A DNA stretch of 64,000 nt. It comes from Trema orientale (Eukaryota; Streptophyta; Magnoliopsida; Rosales; Cannabaceae). The position numbers and the translations under genes are program-made. The DNA lies in the NCBI GenBank assembly GCA_002914845.1, contig JXTC01000040.1, forward strand, positions 186,001 through 250,000. Direction: 5' to 3'. Below, piece after piece: positions 11,605-23,000 of the stretch (position 1 is the first letter of the stretch; each line of letters opens with the position of its first letter). A model generated the notes under the pieces. The model saw nothing but the letters and a program-made list of their open reading frames with translations. It ran no database searches and had not been told where the DNA came from.

Positions 11605-14600
11605 CTATACAACTCGAACCCAAGTTCCACCACACATAGGACAGCCATAAGCCCAGCGGCTGATCCACCAAACCTCCCGGTCATTTTGATTCGGTGGATT
11701 GGTAGCACTCGGTGAAGCTAAAGCTGAAGTCTGCCTCAAACATCTTATGCACTGCATCATGTCAAACCAAGACAGTAAACTGAGCGAAAAAGAAAACACT
11801 CACTCAAATATGCTTACGATACCATTACTTTTCAGCTGGGAAAAAAAAAACATGGTTATGATACGGATAACTAAAAGCACCAGATTCTAAATTGCATAAA
11901 CAAAAGAAGAAAAAAGAAGAGTTTTAAGACCCCCACAAAGAAAACAAGTAAAAGAAGGTCAATGAAAGGGAATGAGAATTTATATCAGACCTTGTACCAA
12001 ACCCCTTCAAGACCCGTCTTCCATACGGCAGTAACAACATCTCTCCGAGATCCCATTATACCAAGATATGCTCCAAGACCTACAGATGTATTAAGCCCGA
12101 AAGCTGCATCTCTTTCAGACATCCTGCGCTTCCTTGGCCACAAGCCCTGAGTGCCATAGTAAACATCACAACTTTCCAATGAACTGAAGTCAAGTGGGTC
12201 AGCTGAGTTACTTAGCTTGGGAGTATCGTCTAAGGAACCCATATCATCTGGATCAGACCAAGGCCCACCATACATGTTCCGCCTGTGCCATTCCTCAGCT
12301 GGGGGATGGAGTTCCAACTCACGAAGTAACAGACCAGCAGCATCAGCACCTCTAGGCCTCGGCATATTCTGCATACACGTTTTTTTATTTTTTATTTTTT
12401 TTTATTTTTGCAAAATTAAAATATTATAAATACAAACATAATGTGTTTACCAATTTTAATAATGGGAAAATAATAGAATTAAATTGACGAAGAATCAGTA
12501 ATCATAAAGGGGCAAAATTAGGGAATTTTAGGAGGATTCTCCAATTGTGTTTACTAAATTTGTTAGGAAATAGACTGGTAAATAAATAAGTAAATAAAAA
12601 CGTGTTTGGAAGATAAAAGTTACCCTGAAATCACTGATCGTTTAGGAAGAAAAGGAATGGAAAGAACAGTTATACCTGCATATGAGGGCCCAGGGATGCT
12701 TCAACAACCTCTGGAAGAACAGTATAATTACCATCAATATAATGCAGCCGCACCTGGATGTTGCTGCTTCCTACCTGAGATACTGGTAATGGGTGTGCTA
12801 GGCCTGATGTCCGCCTACAAAGATCCATCAGTATAAGGAAGAGGACTCTCACCTACATTACAGCAACAAAAGTTCCTTTTGTTATGGTAGGCGCTGCTTA
12901 AAAGATCTCTTTGACCAACAACTTGAATGTCTATCTCGACAAACAAGAGAAGAAATCAAGCAACATATTATTGTTTTCTTTTTTTTGATAAGAAACCTAT
13001 TTTGTCTTCCCTGGGACTCGAACCCATGACTCAAACCTCACACACACCCCCCCGAGTCCCAGACCAATTGAGCTAACCCCAATTGGTTAAGCAACATATT
13101 ATTGTTTGAAAATCTTTATTTTTCTCTTGCATAATAGTGGGGGATTAACACTTGAAGACCTCAATATTAGAGGCAAGTCTGGTTACCAATCAGACTAAGT
13201 TTGCCAACACTGTCATTGGTTTGCAATTGAACATGTGAAAGAATAAGTAAAAGCACCATTTTGTACCTCCTCAAAAGTATACCCTTGACCAGCATTACCA
13301 GAACCAAGTCTTGACCTTCCAGAACTTCCTTCTTCAACTGCTTTTGCTCCAGGCATGACCTGACCAGCTCGAGCTACCTGATTCTCATCTGTTCTGACCA
13401 CAGATAATGGTTTTGTGGGAGCAGAACCCATTTCTTCTACCTTCCCAGGAGGACCAGACTGAGGCTTTTGAACACTCGTATCAGTATTTCTTTGTGAAGC
13501 CCCAGTAAAGCGAGGCAGCTGTGTTCGTCGAAAGAAAAAACAGAAAAGTAAAAGCTGGCACAATCTGTGAAGGAAATGACAGTCCCCGATAAGCCTAACA
13601 GCTGGAGTTCCAGGAAAAGTTCCTGTGTTAATGCTAATGGGCATGAAGGATGATGGACCACTTATTGGGTTAGGAGCTGAACTAGACACTCCATCAGTAG
13701 TACTACTAATCTTTGCAATAGCACCTTGTACCCAAGCCTGCATCTGGGTGCTTCCTGTTGAATTTGTTGTTCCACTTTGACCCCCTAAGAAAAATGGCAT
13801 TACAATCTTTAGAAATTGATGATCTTTTGTGCATGATCTCTGCAATAGGAGTAAGCTTTCTATACATCTATGAATAGAATACAAACGCACACTAACCCTG
13901 ATTTGTTGCAGGAGACGCAGAACTTTGAGTAGGACTAGCCACCATATTGCGATTACTTCCAGTACCCGCAGTGACAGCATGACTTGCCAATGTGCGACAG
14001 AAACTTGCATAGCGCCTCAAGCGTGTAATAAAATGTGAAGCTAGATCAAGAACTGCATCAACATAAGCCTGCATCACATGGGTATGATAGGGGAAGAAGC
14101 AGATGAATCAGAAGCACTATAATGACAAGACGAACTTCATTAAAAAAAAAATGATAAGGATGGCTTGCAGTGTAAAAAGAACCATTAATTTGATCAAGGA
14201 GAGAGGGGTCCTTTAGCAGGGTAAGGGCAAAAGGGGGAATTCTAAGAGAATAATTCAGTTAGTCTATTCTGTTAGTTTGTTTGGTGGTAGTGACAAAGGG
14301 GAGGGGAATATAGAAGGCTAGGGGGATTTTTCTTGGAGGTTATGTAATCTCTGGGTTGTAATTAGAGCTCAGCTCTAGGAGAGAACAGGCCTCCCGAAAG
14401 CCTGCAGTTTCTATTCTCAGCTATCAATAAAAATTGTCCAGAATTTTCTTCTCTCTTAATTGCTTCCTGTGTTAGATCGTGCTTCCTATCAGATACTTGG
14501 ACTAAAGATGCATCAACAAGCTCATAACAGCTTGATATAACGCCATATCTCAGCTATCATTTCCTAGAAATAGTCTACAGCCACGCATCAATGCTACTAT

Positions 14601-17600
14601 ACAATGTGAACCAATATAGCGCAAAGCATAAATAGTGACTACACTAGAATGTCCAATTATTTTTTTTCAAATATATATATATGTGGTCATGCTCTTGAAG
14701 AGACGAGACAGCTGAGACCAATCAGCAATACCAACATTAGGATCTTTAGCATCCAACATTCAAAAAAATTGACAAGCAGTACGTAAATGGAGGGTTTGAA
14801 CAAAATAAACAGTGAACCTGAATACTCGGAACTAGTGATGGTTCAACAGCCATTGCTTCAGGATCAATGCCAGACAAGGTTTCACCAGATGCCTGCCATG
14901 GCTCTGGTACCAGAGCAGAAGGATTTATCAAAGCTGATTCGATTCCTTTGCCCAGCATATCCAGTAATAACCTTGCTTGCATATCTAGAACCATAGCCCT
15001 AACTTCTTGAGCATTTGTGCCTTCCAATAGCCTGCATTTTATCCTATCTAGACTCTGCATTAAAAGTTAAACTTACTTATCCAAACAAGTAAAACCAGTC
15101 GAAAAGATCAGAAACTAAAAGTGTAACGTAAATGCATGAACTATCGATTAAAATGACCTAATACAATTAGCTGTGAAGACCTTTGATCCTCTAACAGAGA
15201 CTGGAGGAACGGTAATGAAATCGAATTAACTGGCTAAGATGATCATTAGGTTCAGCTTTCAACAAGTAGTCTGGGCCACATTAGCCAAGAAGAAATTCGC
15301 CATTATTTTCCTAATAACTAGCTAAAGATTCAAAGTCATCTGCTTTCACCAATTTAGAATCTTGAGAGCCATTACAGGAAGGTAAGTGAATACAAGTCAA
15401 AGCTGAGCAGACTCTGCATTAGGCAAATAAAATAATAAAACGGCCAGAGGATAATATAGATCCCCATAACTCCTAGAAATCCGTATTATACAACTTCAAC
15501 CAAGCCTATAACATATAACCATCAAAGATTTTTCTTAAAAAAAAAACGCAATTCAAACTGAGGATATGAAGAAAATCCAAAACAAACAGTATAGTTGAAA
15601 CTTACAGGACCATACTGTTGCCTATGCTGAGTTGAAGGAAGAGAATGAAAGTCTGCATCCAAGACAGCAATAACACTGTTCAACGAAACTGCAGCAAGAA
15701 AAATAGACATCAGACTAGCTAATGCACATAATTTTTAATTAAACAATCCTCTGTAAAAATCTCCAGAAGGACATACCTATTACAAATATTTTTGTCTAAA
15801 CTTTATTTTGTTCCATTCTAAATTAATATTGAAATAATAGTATTAAACTGTCTAACTTTTTTACCGATGCCATCCCCAGCAGTACTCTGCGTACAACTGA
15901 CAGCATCCCACCAATCAACTCCAACCATAATTTTTGTTTATAAACTCTATTTTTATTCTTTCTAAGTTAATCATGAAATAATAGTATCAAACTGTTTAAA
16001 CTTTTTTTACCAATGCCATCCTCAGCAGCACTCTGTGTACAACCAACAGCATCCCACCAATCAACTCCAACCATAAGACTCCACCAAAATCTGCTTTAAC
16101 AGAACAAAATGATAAGGACTCCATCCCAGATCATGAAATATCTGCAGCCAACTGGTCATTGTACATTAAGATAGACGTATTACCAATTATATTAAGTACC
16201 TCTCCGCAATTGCACGTTCCCAGGCTGATGAGTTCGCCTTGTCTTGACTACCTGGAACAGCAGGAGGAAGAACACGGATAATCTTCAAAATGGTACGGTC
16301 CTTGCTGGTGTCATGCCAAACAGAAGCAGAACAGCAGCTCGTTGATGAAAATGCAGGAGCAGCAATTGCAGATCCAACATTTATCTGATAGTTATCAACA
16401 GGTGCAAAGTTTGGGCCAGAAAAAATGTGGACCCCACCTCGGAGAAAAGCAACAGCAATTTCACCACCATGCGCAGAATAGACAATTCTAGCAAGTGTTC
16501 TAACATCACTTGGCAAATCAAAAGGATCAAAATTTACTCGTTTTGCCTTCTCCACAATAGAATCAGATGCCTTTCTTACATCAGAGGTTGGTCCCGTAAC
16601 TCCTGTTGCAGTTGTTTGATGACTCTTAAAGTCATTAGTTGGTTGTATGCTTGTATCAACCTTGGACACCCAAACTGTTTGCATGGGTGCCTGCCCACCA
16701 AAACTGGAAGTTGGATTTCCAAATATTTGATGTAGAACAACAGGTTGAACAGAGGATTCCCATCGTTGCACTCTCCATCCTGTAATTGAAGGACCCTCGT
16801 CTGGATCATAAGGTGACATGTATTGTCCTGCATGGTGAAATCAATTTTTTTGGCTAGCTAATTATAGTCCATCCAAATAAATTAACATAAAATTAAATTC
16901 CTCAACACAGTTATATGTTGACAAGGAAAAGGTCAACCTCTGGAAAAAGCACGGGCAAGGGAAAAATACCTAGAAGCACAGCTTAACACAGTCAATGCTG
17001 CATATTTAACATTACTTTTCTGCAAAGTGTTGAGAAAAGAACATGGAAATGGGATCGAAGTATTCCAAAAAAAAAAAAAAGAAAAGAAAAAAGAGAGAGC
17101 AGGAAACCTCTCACCAAACATATACCAAGTACATGGACAAAATCTTATAAATAGCTAACCACATGGAATCAGATTTTAAGGATATTGTTGACTTGGACAC
17201 TGTCCATAAAGATTTCTCTGTGAGAAAGAGATTGCAAAATGCCTCGAAAAAAAAAATAAAAAATAAATAAAAGAAGAAGAAGAAGAAGAAAGATCCAACT
17301 GGTCTTCCAACAATGAGCATGAAAGATAGAGAAATCAGAAAGGTGAATTTTGTTTTACTTCCTAAGTTCGTGTCATTCTGTTTTACCCCTTAACTTCATG
17401 CCACGTAATGGTTTAAGTTCAACTTCTGGTTCCAGCACCCAAAAAAAATGGAAAATTAACACCTTACTAGGTATTGGTCAATACAACCCCAACAAGCCAG
17501 TTGAATGTTCCATTTAAAAAGCTTGAATGAAGATACAACTAACTACAGGGAGTATTTCACAGCAGCAAGTAGCAAAAATACAAACTTGAAGTGAATTTGA

Positions 17601-20600
17601 ATTTGCAGAAAACAATTAAGTATTTGATCAAATAGAAAAGATCATTTGAACAAAGAATACAGGTTCTTACCCTCAACTATGACAACAGCTATCACAGAAC
17701 CACCACGTGTAGGATCAAAGGCAACAGCAGTAACTCCAGAGCCCCATGTAGTTGTTGTTGCAGACTGAGCTGCCGCTTCTGGACTCACATATGCAGAAAA
17801 ATTCGAAACAGGAGAGCAATGTAGTTGTACAGTGTCACCAAACTCTAGATCTGTCTGCTTCTTTCCACTCTTTGCTTCAGATATTAAATACTCTTGCCAG
17901 CTAAACAAATATGCAGCCAAAGGAGAAAATCCTGCCCAAGAAGGTGGATTAATTGAAGGTGGGACTCCATTGCTTGTGCTCGTCTTTGGAGTTGTCTGAA
18001 ATCCATTTCCAGGGCCAGGAGTCACCTCCCAAACGACAACAGTAGATGGATTTACAATTGGAACACCAGCAACATGCATGGCTCCACTATCTGTTATTAT
18101 GGCATCAGCAGCCATGATCCCACTAGGCCCCGCACCCAAGAGTCCTTTACTTGTACAAAACCACTTTGCCGAAGCACTATTTTGATTAGGAGGCCACTGG
18201 GACCAATGTAGTTGAACAGAACCTGAAGAGAAAACAGAACAAACGCAAAGGAAATTCGGCCACCTAGCTGAAACAAAAACAAAATACTGGATCAGGCATA
18301 AAATACAACACGGTAAAAGTGGCAGAGATTTTCAATACAAAAATTCTTCAAAAAGCATTTCGAAAAAATTTGTAAGGATAAAAAGTCCTCATTCCTTTCT
18401 AATGCCTGGAATTTTTGTTTTGACAAAGGAGAAAAAAAGAGTTAAGAAACAGAACTATATTAGAAAAAGAAAAAAGGCGTACCAGAAACAGCAAGCCATA
18501 ACCATGAAGGGTTAAAACTAAAACATTAAAACTAAAAGAGAAATTAGGTTAAGCGACAAACCTGAATTTTGAGACTGCTGAGAAAGAAATTTCTCCTCAA
18601 AAGTTGACTTTGAATTTGAGCCAGAACTTGATTTTGAGGAAAGCCACCTATACTGATTCATCAGAGTAACAAACAAAATTAGACACCTAATAGTACCTGC
18701 AAGAAAAAGAAAAACTAAAAAATAAAATAAAAAGCGAAATACGCAAAATAGAAAGAACAGTTTGAAATGAAATTATTTTAGATTTGAAAAATCAAAAACA
18801 AATACCACAAATGATTTTTACACCAAAAATCTAAACAGCCATACAATTAGAAAATGCTAATATAAAAGATGAACAATATTGGAGAGAGCAAATCTTTGCT
18901 TCTTTGATATAAACTTCAGCAATAATTAACAAGAAAAGTTTCTTTTAGACAGTTGGCTCCTCTATTTTTTCCACATACAATCAGATTTTTACATGTAGCT
19001 GTTGAAGACAGAAAAACATACACTGCACAGAAATTTTGGAGTCCAGTGTAAACATAAAAAAAAATAATAAAAAATAAAAATAAAACATAAATTACGATTA
19101 TTTCAATGCATAATAAATAGAAGGAAACTGCCTACCGGAGACACCCCAGATAACCATTTTGTAACAACTGCAATATCCTGCCGCCATTCATGCTCGCGTT
19201 GCCAGCAGGTAGCATCACGTACTACATTTGCTGAACCCTGAACCAATGGACCAAAACATAAATCAGTCAGCACACAGTGATAGCATAAGAGCCAAAACAT
19301 AATCAAAGACTACAGGAAAAGGATGCTAGACCTACACTGGGGGAAGGTGGGAGAGCCAAATTCAAAATTCTACAGTTTTGAGGATGTAAAGAAAAATTGC
19401 TCTTAAGAACTAATTTAAGGAAAAATCATCTATCTATTTTTGTTACTAGCAATGTAGCAGAACTAGCTTACTTGAGAAGGCTGAGTCCATATGGTTATCC
19501 TTCCATGGAAATTAGCAATTAGTAAGGCACGCGGACAAGAGGTAGGGGACCATTCAATAAACTGAACGGAATCACGAGGAGAGTCTGCAACATATATTCA
19601 ATTTCATTAACGACCAACACGAATGAATTATTAAAAAAATAATAATAAGAATAAAAGTAAGCATCAATGTGTAATAGATAACTATGACAAGAAAACAAAA
19701 CGATAACAGTAACAAGGATAAGAAACAACCAATTACAAAATAAGAATTTGTTTTCTATCATATTTCTACCGCCGATAGGCGCCTGCCACTTTGTATCCAT
19801 CAACATGGCACAGCCTTAAATAAACTTACAAAACTAGGATAAGAAGACAATATCATAGCAGTGAGTCAGTGACAAGGATAAGTAATAACCAATTACAACA
19901 GAAATACTTGTTTTCTATCATTTTTTTGGCACCCATAGGTGCTGCTGCTTTGTGTCCATCAACAAAGCACAGCCTTAAATAAACTTATAAACTAATGAAA
20001 CATATTTCAAACCTTTTTCCTTGATGAGTACCCAAGGGACCAAACCCACCCATAATGCACCAAAACAAAGATATTGAAAGAAGTGCTCTTTATGGTAGAA
20101 TCAATCAACTGCTTCCACTTCAAAGCAATGAACAACAAAATCAAGTGCAAGCCTATTGTCTTCACGTTAGAAGACTGACACAAAAATTCAAGTGAATCAA
20201 ATCCTTGTTCCAAATTTTCTAAAAGTACCTGATATCGTTACCAGTTATCCATTCAATAAGGGGAAGAACAAATTCATATACAGGTAAAAGCATAAAAAAG
20301 GAACATTTTTTGTAAGGAAGAGTGCATCCAAATACCTGCTACAACATTAAACACCGCACACTCCGTTGGTCGCTCTGGGATCACAATATGAATGGGGATC
20401 CAAAATGGTGGATTTGCATTGGAACTATCAAAAGCAAAACATGACCAATAAAGATTATAACACTCAAAAAGAATAACTAGAAAGTTTCAACGAAAAAGAA
20501 CACTGAGATGGTGAACGAGTTATTTTTCATGCATGTGATGACACACTTTTCATGTACGTACTTAATAAGAAAAAGAAAATGCATGCAGATTTTCCTTACT

Positions 20601-20675
20601 CATTGAAACTCTACATACCAAAAAATACAATATTGGCAAAAACCTTAGTCTGTCACGACTTAGACTCAGATTCAA

Positions 20676-20715
<40 letters not shown>

Positions 20716-22614
20716 GAAAAGTCAATTTTCAAGATAAAAGTAAGAAATTTAACCCACTATCTTCACATTTAAAATTTTGCATGCCCCTTCCAGATTTCTG
20801 GGGAAAAAAATTGTAAAAAATAACCAGTCCTTCCACCTCAACGAAGTCATTGCATAAATTCATAGTAAGGTATATTATGAAATTAATAAAAGAGGAAATT
20901 AGGTCGCAAGATAATCAGAAAATAGAAATATACCCAATAATGTTATTCAACAGGTGTCATAATGGGGCTCCAAAACGTAGATATCAGTGTGGCTAATCAG
21001 AATGAGTCCAATTCCATTTTGTAGGATACACCAACTTTTAAAACAAAATTGTTGCCATAGACTAACAAATCAAATTACATAGTTCCAAGTATTTAATAAT
21101 TGATATTTAACTCAATTTTCATCTAAACGTTATAATAAAGACTGAAAAAAATTAACAATAACAAATAAATAAACTGAGGGTAAGCAAAAATAAATCTGTA
21201 ATACATACAACAAAGACTAGACCAGTATTCACAAGAAACTACCCTTATCAAAAAGAATGTCTCAGTTGCTCCATTTGAATCTCATAATAGATGCGCAAAA
21301 AAACAAACAAATAAAGATAAAACAAAAAATAAATAAAGACAAAGGGAAGTTGCTCCAAATACCCGAATGTAAATTCAGCATGTAACAGTAAATTCAAGAA
21401 ATGCCTACATGTATCATCATCTCGGTAATAAAACACATTTCAAAGGAGCCTAGTGATATGGCCTCTCACTAATGGCCTCAGAAAATGCGAGAAAAGGAAC
21501 AAACTATGCTAACCTTGGAATTCTTGCACAAGTTTCTGATGCACAAGCTATAGCATTCAGCTTACCACACCAAGCAACCGCACTGAAACAAGAAAATGTA
21601 GCATTGATAAAAGGAGAAGGGTTCACTTTAAACTTAAAACAGATAACTTAACTGCATAAGTTAAAATGTTGGAAGAGGCAGACATAATATTTCCAAAAGT
21701 GGCAAAGTGCTTGTCGGAGAAGGGGAAGGGGAAGTCTTTCATCAAAAGACGAACCCCTCCAGGTGTAAAATGCTAGCTTAAAAATCACAAATTCATGCAC
21801 CAGCCGTATCACGTACTGGTATTACCCATGCGTTTATTAATTAAGTGAAGAAAAGTTGTTTTTCAATTATACAATTTGCATAATTCATTTCAAACAAGCC
21901 CACAAAACCAGTAAGGTAGCGTTTATGGGGAATAACATGTCAACATAGGTTCACATACTCAACTAGTAACTTAGTATCTCTCTCTCTCTTGCTATAAAGC
22001 CTCTCATTTTCAACTCTTCCCTTTCTCACGGCCAAAATATTGTTCCGAGTCTTCTGAACAAGTTTAAACTTTTCCAGTTGATTTTCCTTCTACCATGCTC
22101 TACAAACAACAAAAATCTACAATTGACAAAGAAAAATTAATTTTTCTCTTTAAAGAAAACCCTGAAATTAATCCATGAAACCTACAAAGCACACTCTTCC
22201 ACCCAGCCAGTACAGTTATTTTCCATCAGAAAAAAATAAAATAAAATAAAAAATACTACAACCAAAACAAATACAAATGAACCCAACGAAGACAACCCCA
22301 TGAATTCCCCACATTAGAGCTCGAAAACCCAAAAATGCTTACCTAAAATTGCGACAAAGCTCAGGTACGCTCATCTTATGCAGCAAATTCGACCTGGGCT
22401 GCTTAAGCCTGATACAGAAGACTGTAGCGGGACTAACCGCGTCCTCCTCCATTGGATCGTGGGGCTTCTCGACGGCGTCTTCTTCTTCAACAGCACCAGC
22501 ACCACCACCACCGCCACCAGCGGAGTCGGCCTTATCGGAACCCTGGGAAAGTTCGATGGACTGAGCCGCGGACTCGTCCTCCTCCGGCTCCTTAGGCACC
22601 GCGACTTGATTCAT
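11605..22614 (-). CDS. MED16: Mediator of RNA polymerase II transcription subunit 16 (MED16 / SFR6)
   Basis: Sixteen minus-strand exons: 22614-22343, 21582-21514, 20424-20336, 19584-19472, 19237-19136, 18652-18562, 18267-17671, 16827-16200, 16090-16011, 15688-15606, 15054-14818, 14068-13897, 13784-13267, 12852-12676, 12368-11991 and 11751-11605. They sum to 3753 nt (1250 aa), in frame throughout and close to Arabidopsis MED16 (about 1270 aa). MED16 is a Mediator tail subunit needed in plants for cold, iron, immune and phosphate responses. The start MNQ followed by an acidic, Gly-rich leader matches the family. Conserved blocks include SPATVFCIRLKQPRSNLLHK, WRQDIAVVTKWLSG, GLLGAGPSGIMAADAIITDS, FDPFDLPSDVRTLARIVYSA and ISINTGTFPGTPAVRLIGDC. 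The N-terminal half is of WD-propeller type. The C-terminus has paired CIRC and CPMC motifs, which look like a zinc ribbon. Introns carry a SINE, tandem duplications and a partial copy of exon 9. Confidence 0.96.
12958..13107 (-). mobile_element. tRNA-derived SINE in MED16 intron 13, with 19-bp target duplication
   Basis: Reading the minus strand, an A box (TAGCTCAATTGG) is followed by a B box (GGTTCGAGTCCC), then a short body AGGGAAGACAAAATAGG and an A-rich tail. The element body is 12977-13088. Identical 19-bp repeats starting AAGCAACATATTATTG flank it (12958-12976 and 13089-13107), the hallmark of LINE-dependent retroposition. The body is about 112 bp, short for a plant SINE. It is non-coding and lies between MED16 exons 13 and 14. 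Confidence 0.9.
14170..14500. mobile_element. Possible LTR-type retroelement remnant in MED16 intron 12
   Basis: A stretch unlike the surrounding AT-rich intron: purine- and G-rich blocks (GGAGAGAGGGGTCC, AAGGGGGAATTC), then TTATGTAATCTCTGGG, a CTCAGCTATCAATAAA polyadenylation-like block and a pyrimidine-rich end. This order resembles the U3-R-U5 of a plant LTR. I find no clear boundaries or target duplication and no internal domain, so it is at most an old fragment or solo LTR. Confidence 0.3.
15785..16074. repeat. MED16: Tandem duplication covering most of MED16 exon 9 and its donor
   Basis: Copy B (15929-16074) contains the last 64 nt of the functional exon 9 (16011-16074), its donor and 82 bp of intron. 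Copy A (15785-15928) is a diverged direct repeat of the same segment. In copy A the exon-like part (15865-15928) keeps an in-frame sequence and the donor (G|GTAAAAAA) but lacks the first 16 nt of the exon and the splice acceptor, so it should be skipped. There are six substitutions in 64 exon bases, all transitions, three of which change the amino acid (for example AED to AGD). Confidence 0.88.
19709..19994. repeat. 160-bp-period imperfect duplication in MED16 intron 3
   Basis: Copy 1 (about 19709-19835) and copy 2 (about 19869-19994) share ACAAGGATAAG, AACCAATTACAA, TTGTTTTCTATCAT and GCACAGCCTTAAATAAACTT in the same order, with moderate divergence. Non-coding. Confidence 0.8.
20675..20714. 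repeat. Compound (CA)n(TA)n microsatellite
   Basis: A run of CA dinucleotides passes directly into TA dinucleotides, in MED16 intron 2. Likely to vary in length. Confidence 0.95.
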
Positions 22615-23000
22615 ACCCAAACCAAACAAAAAAAACCTAGAAATGTTTATATAGAAGAAAAATCCAATGAGAGAAGAGAGAGAAAGAGAGGAGAGAGAGT
22701 GGTGAGAAAGTCGCAATTGAAGGCGACAGATACCCTGTTAGAGAGAGAAAGTGGGGTAATTTGAAGTGAGAGAGTGAGTGGGTGACGATTTGGGGGGTTT
22801 GGCTTTTCTGAGCTTTCTCTCTTTTTCTTTTTTCTTTTTTTCTTTTTTTTTTTTTTTTTGAAATTGTTTTTTGGGTTTAGGGTTTCAGAATTGAGAAGAC
22901 AAAGCGACCAGATTCCACAGTCCAGGATCCAGAACTGAGCTCTCTCTCTCTGGCTCTTCTTGTCTACGCCTCTCTTCCTATTTCTTTTCAAGAATTTTTA
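22615..23000 (-). promoter_or_regulatory. MED16: MED16 5' UTR and proximal promoter
   Basis: Upstream of the MED16 ATG (minus strand). The transcribed strand is CT-rich (CTCTCTCTTTC runs near 22677-22760 and 22930-22975), with an oligo(A/T) tract near 22820-22860. No clear TATA box is seen, which fits a broadly expressed gene. The transcription start is not defined. Confidence 0.4.

Noticed and set aside
12977-13088. A genuine tRNA gene
   Set aside because: A and B boxes exist, but no acceptor stem can be formed, the A-rich tail and 19-bp flanking duplication mark a SINE.
16427-16735. 102-codon plus-strand ORF
   Set aside because: Antisense shadow of MED16 exon 8.
22378-22764. 128-codon plus-strand ORF
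   Set aside because: Antisense to MED16 exon 1, whose encoded protein is clearly conserved.
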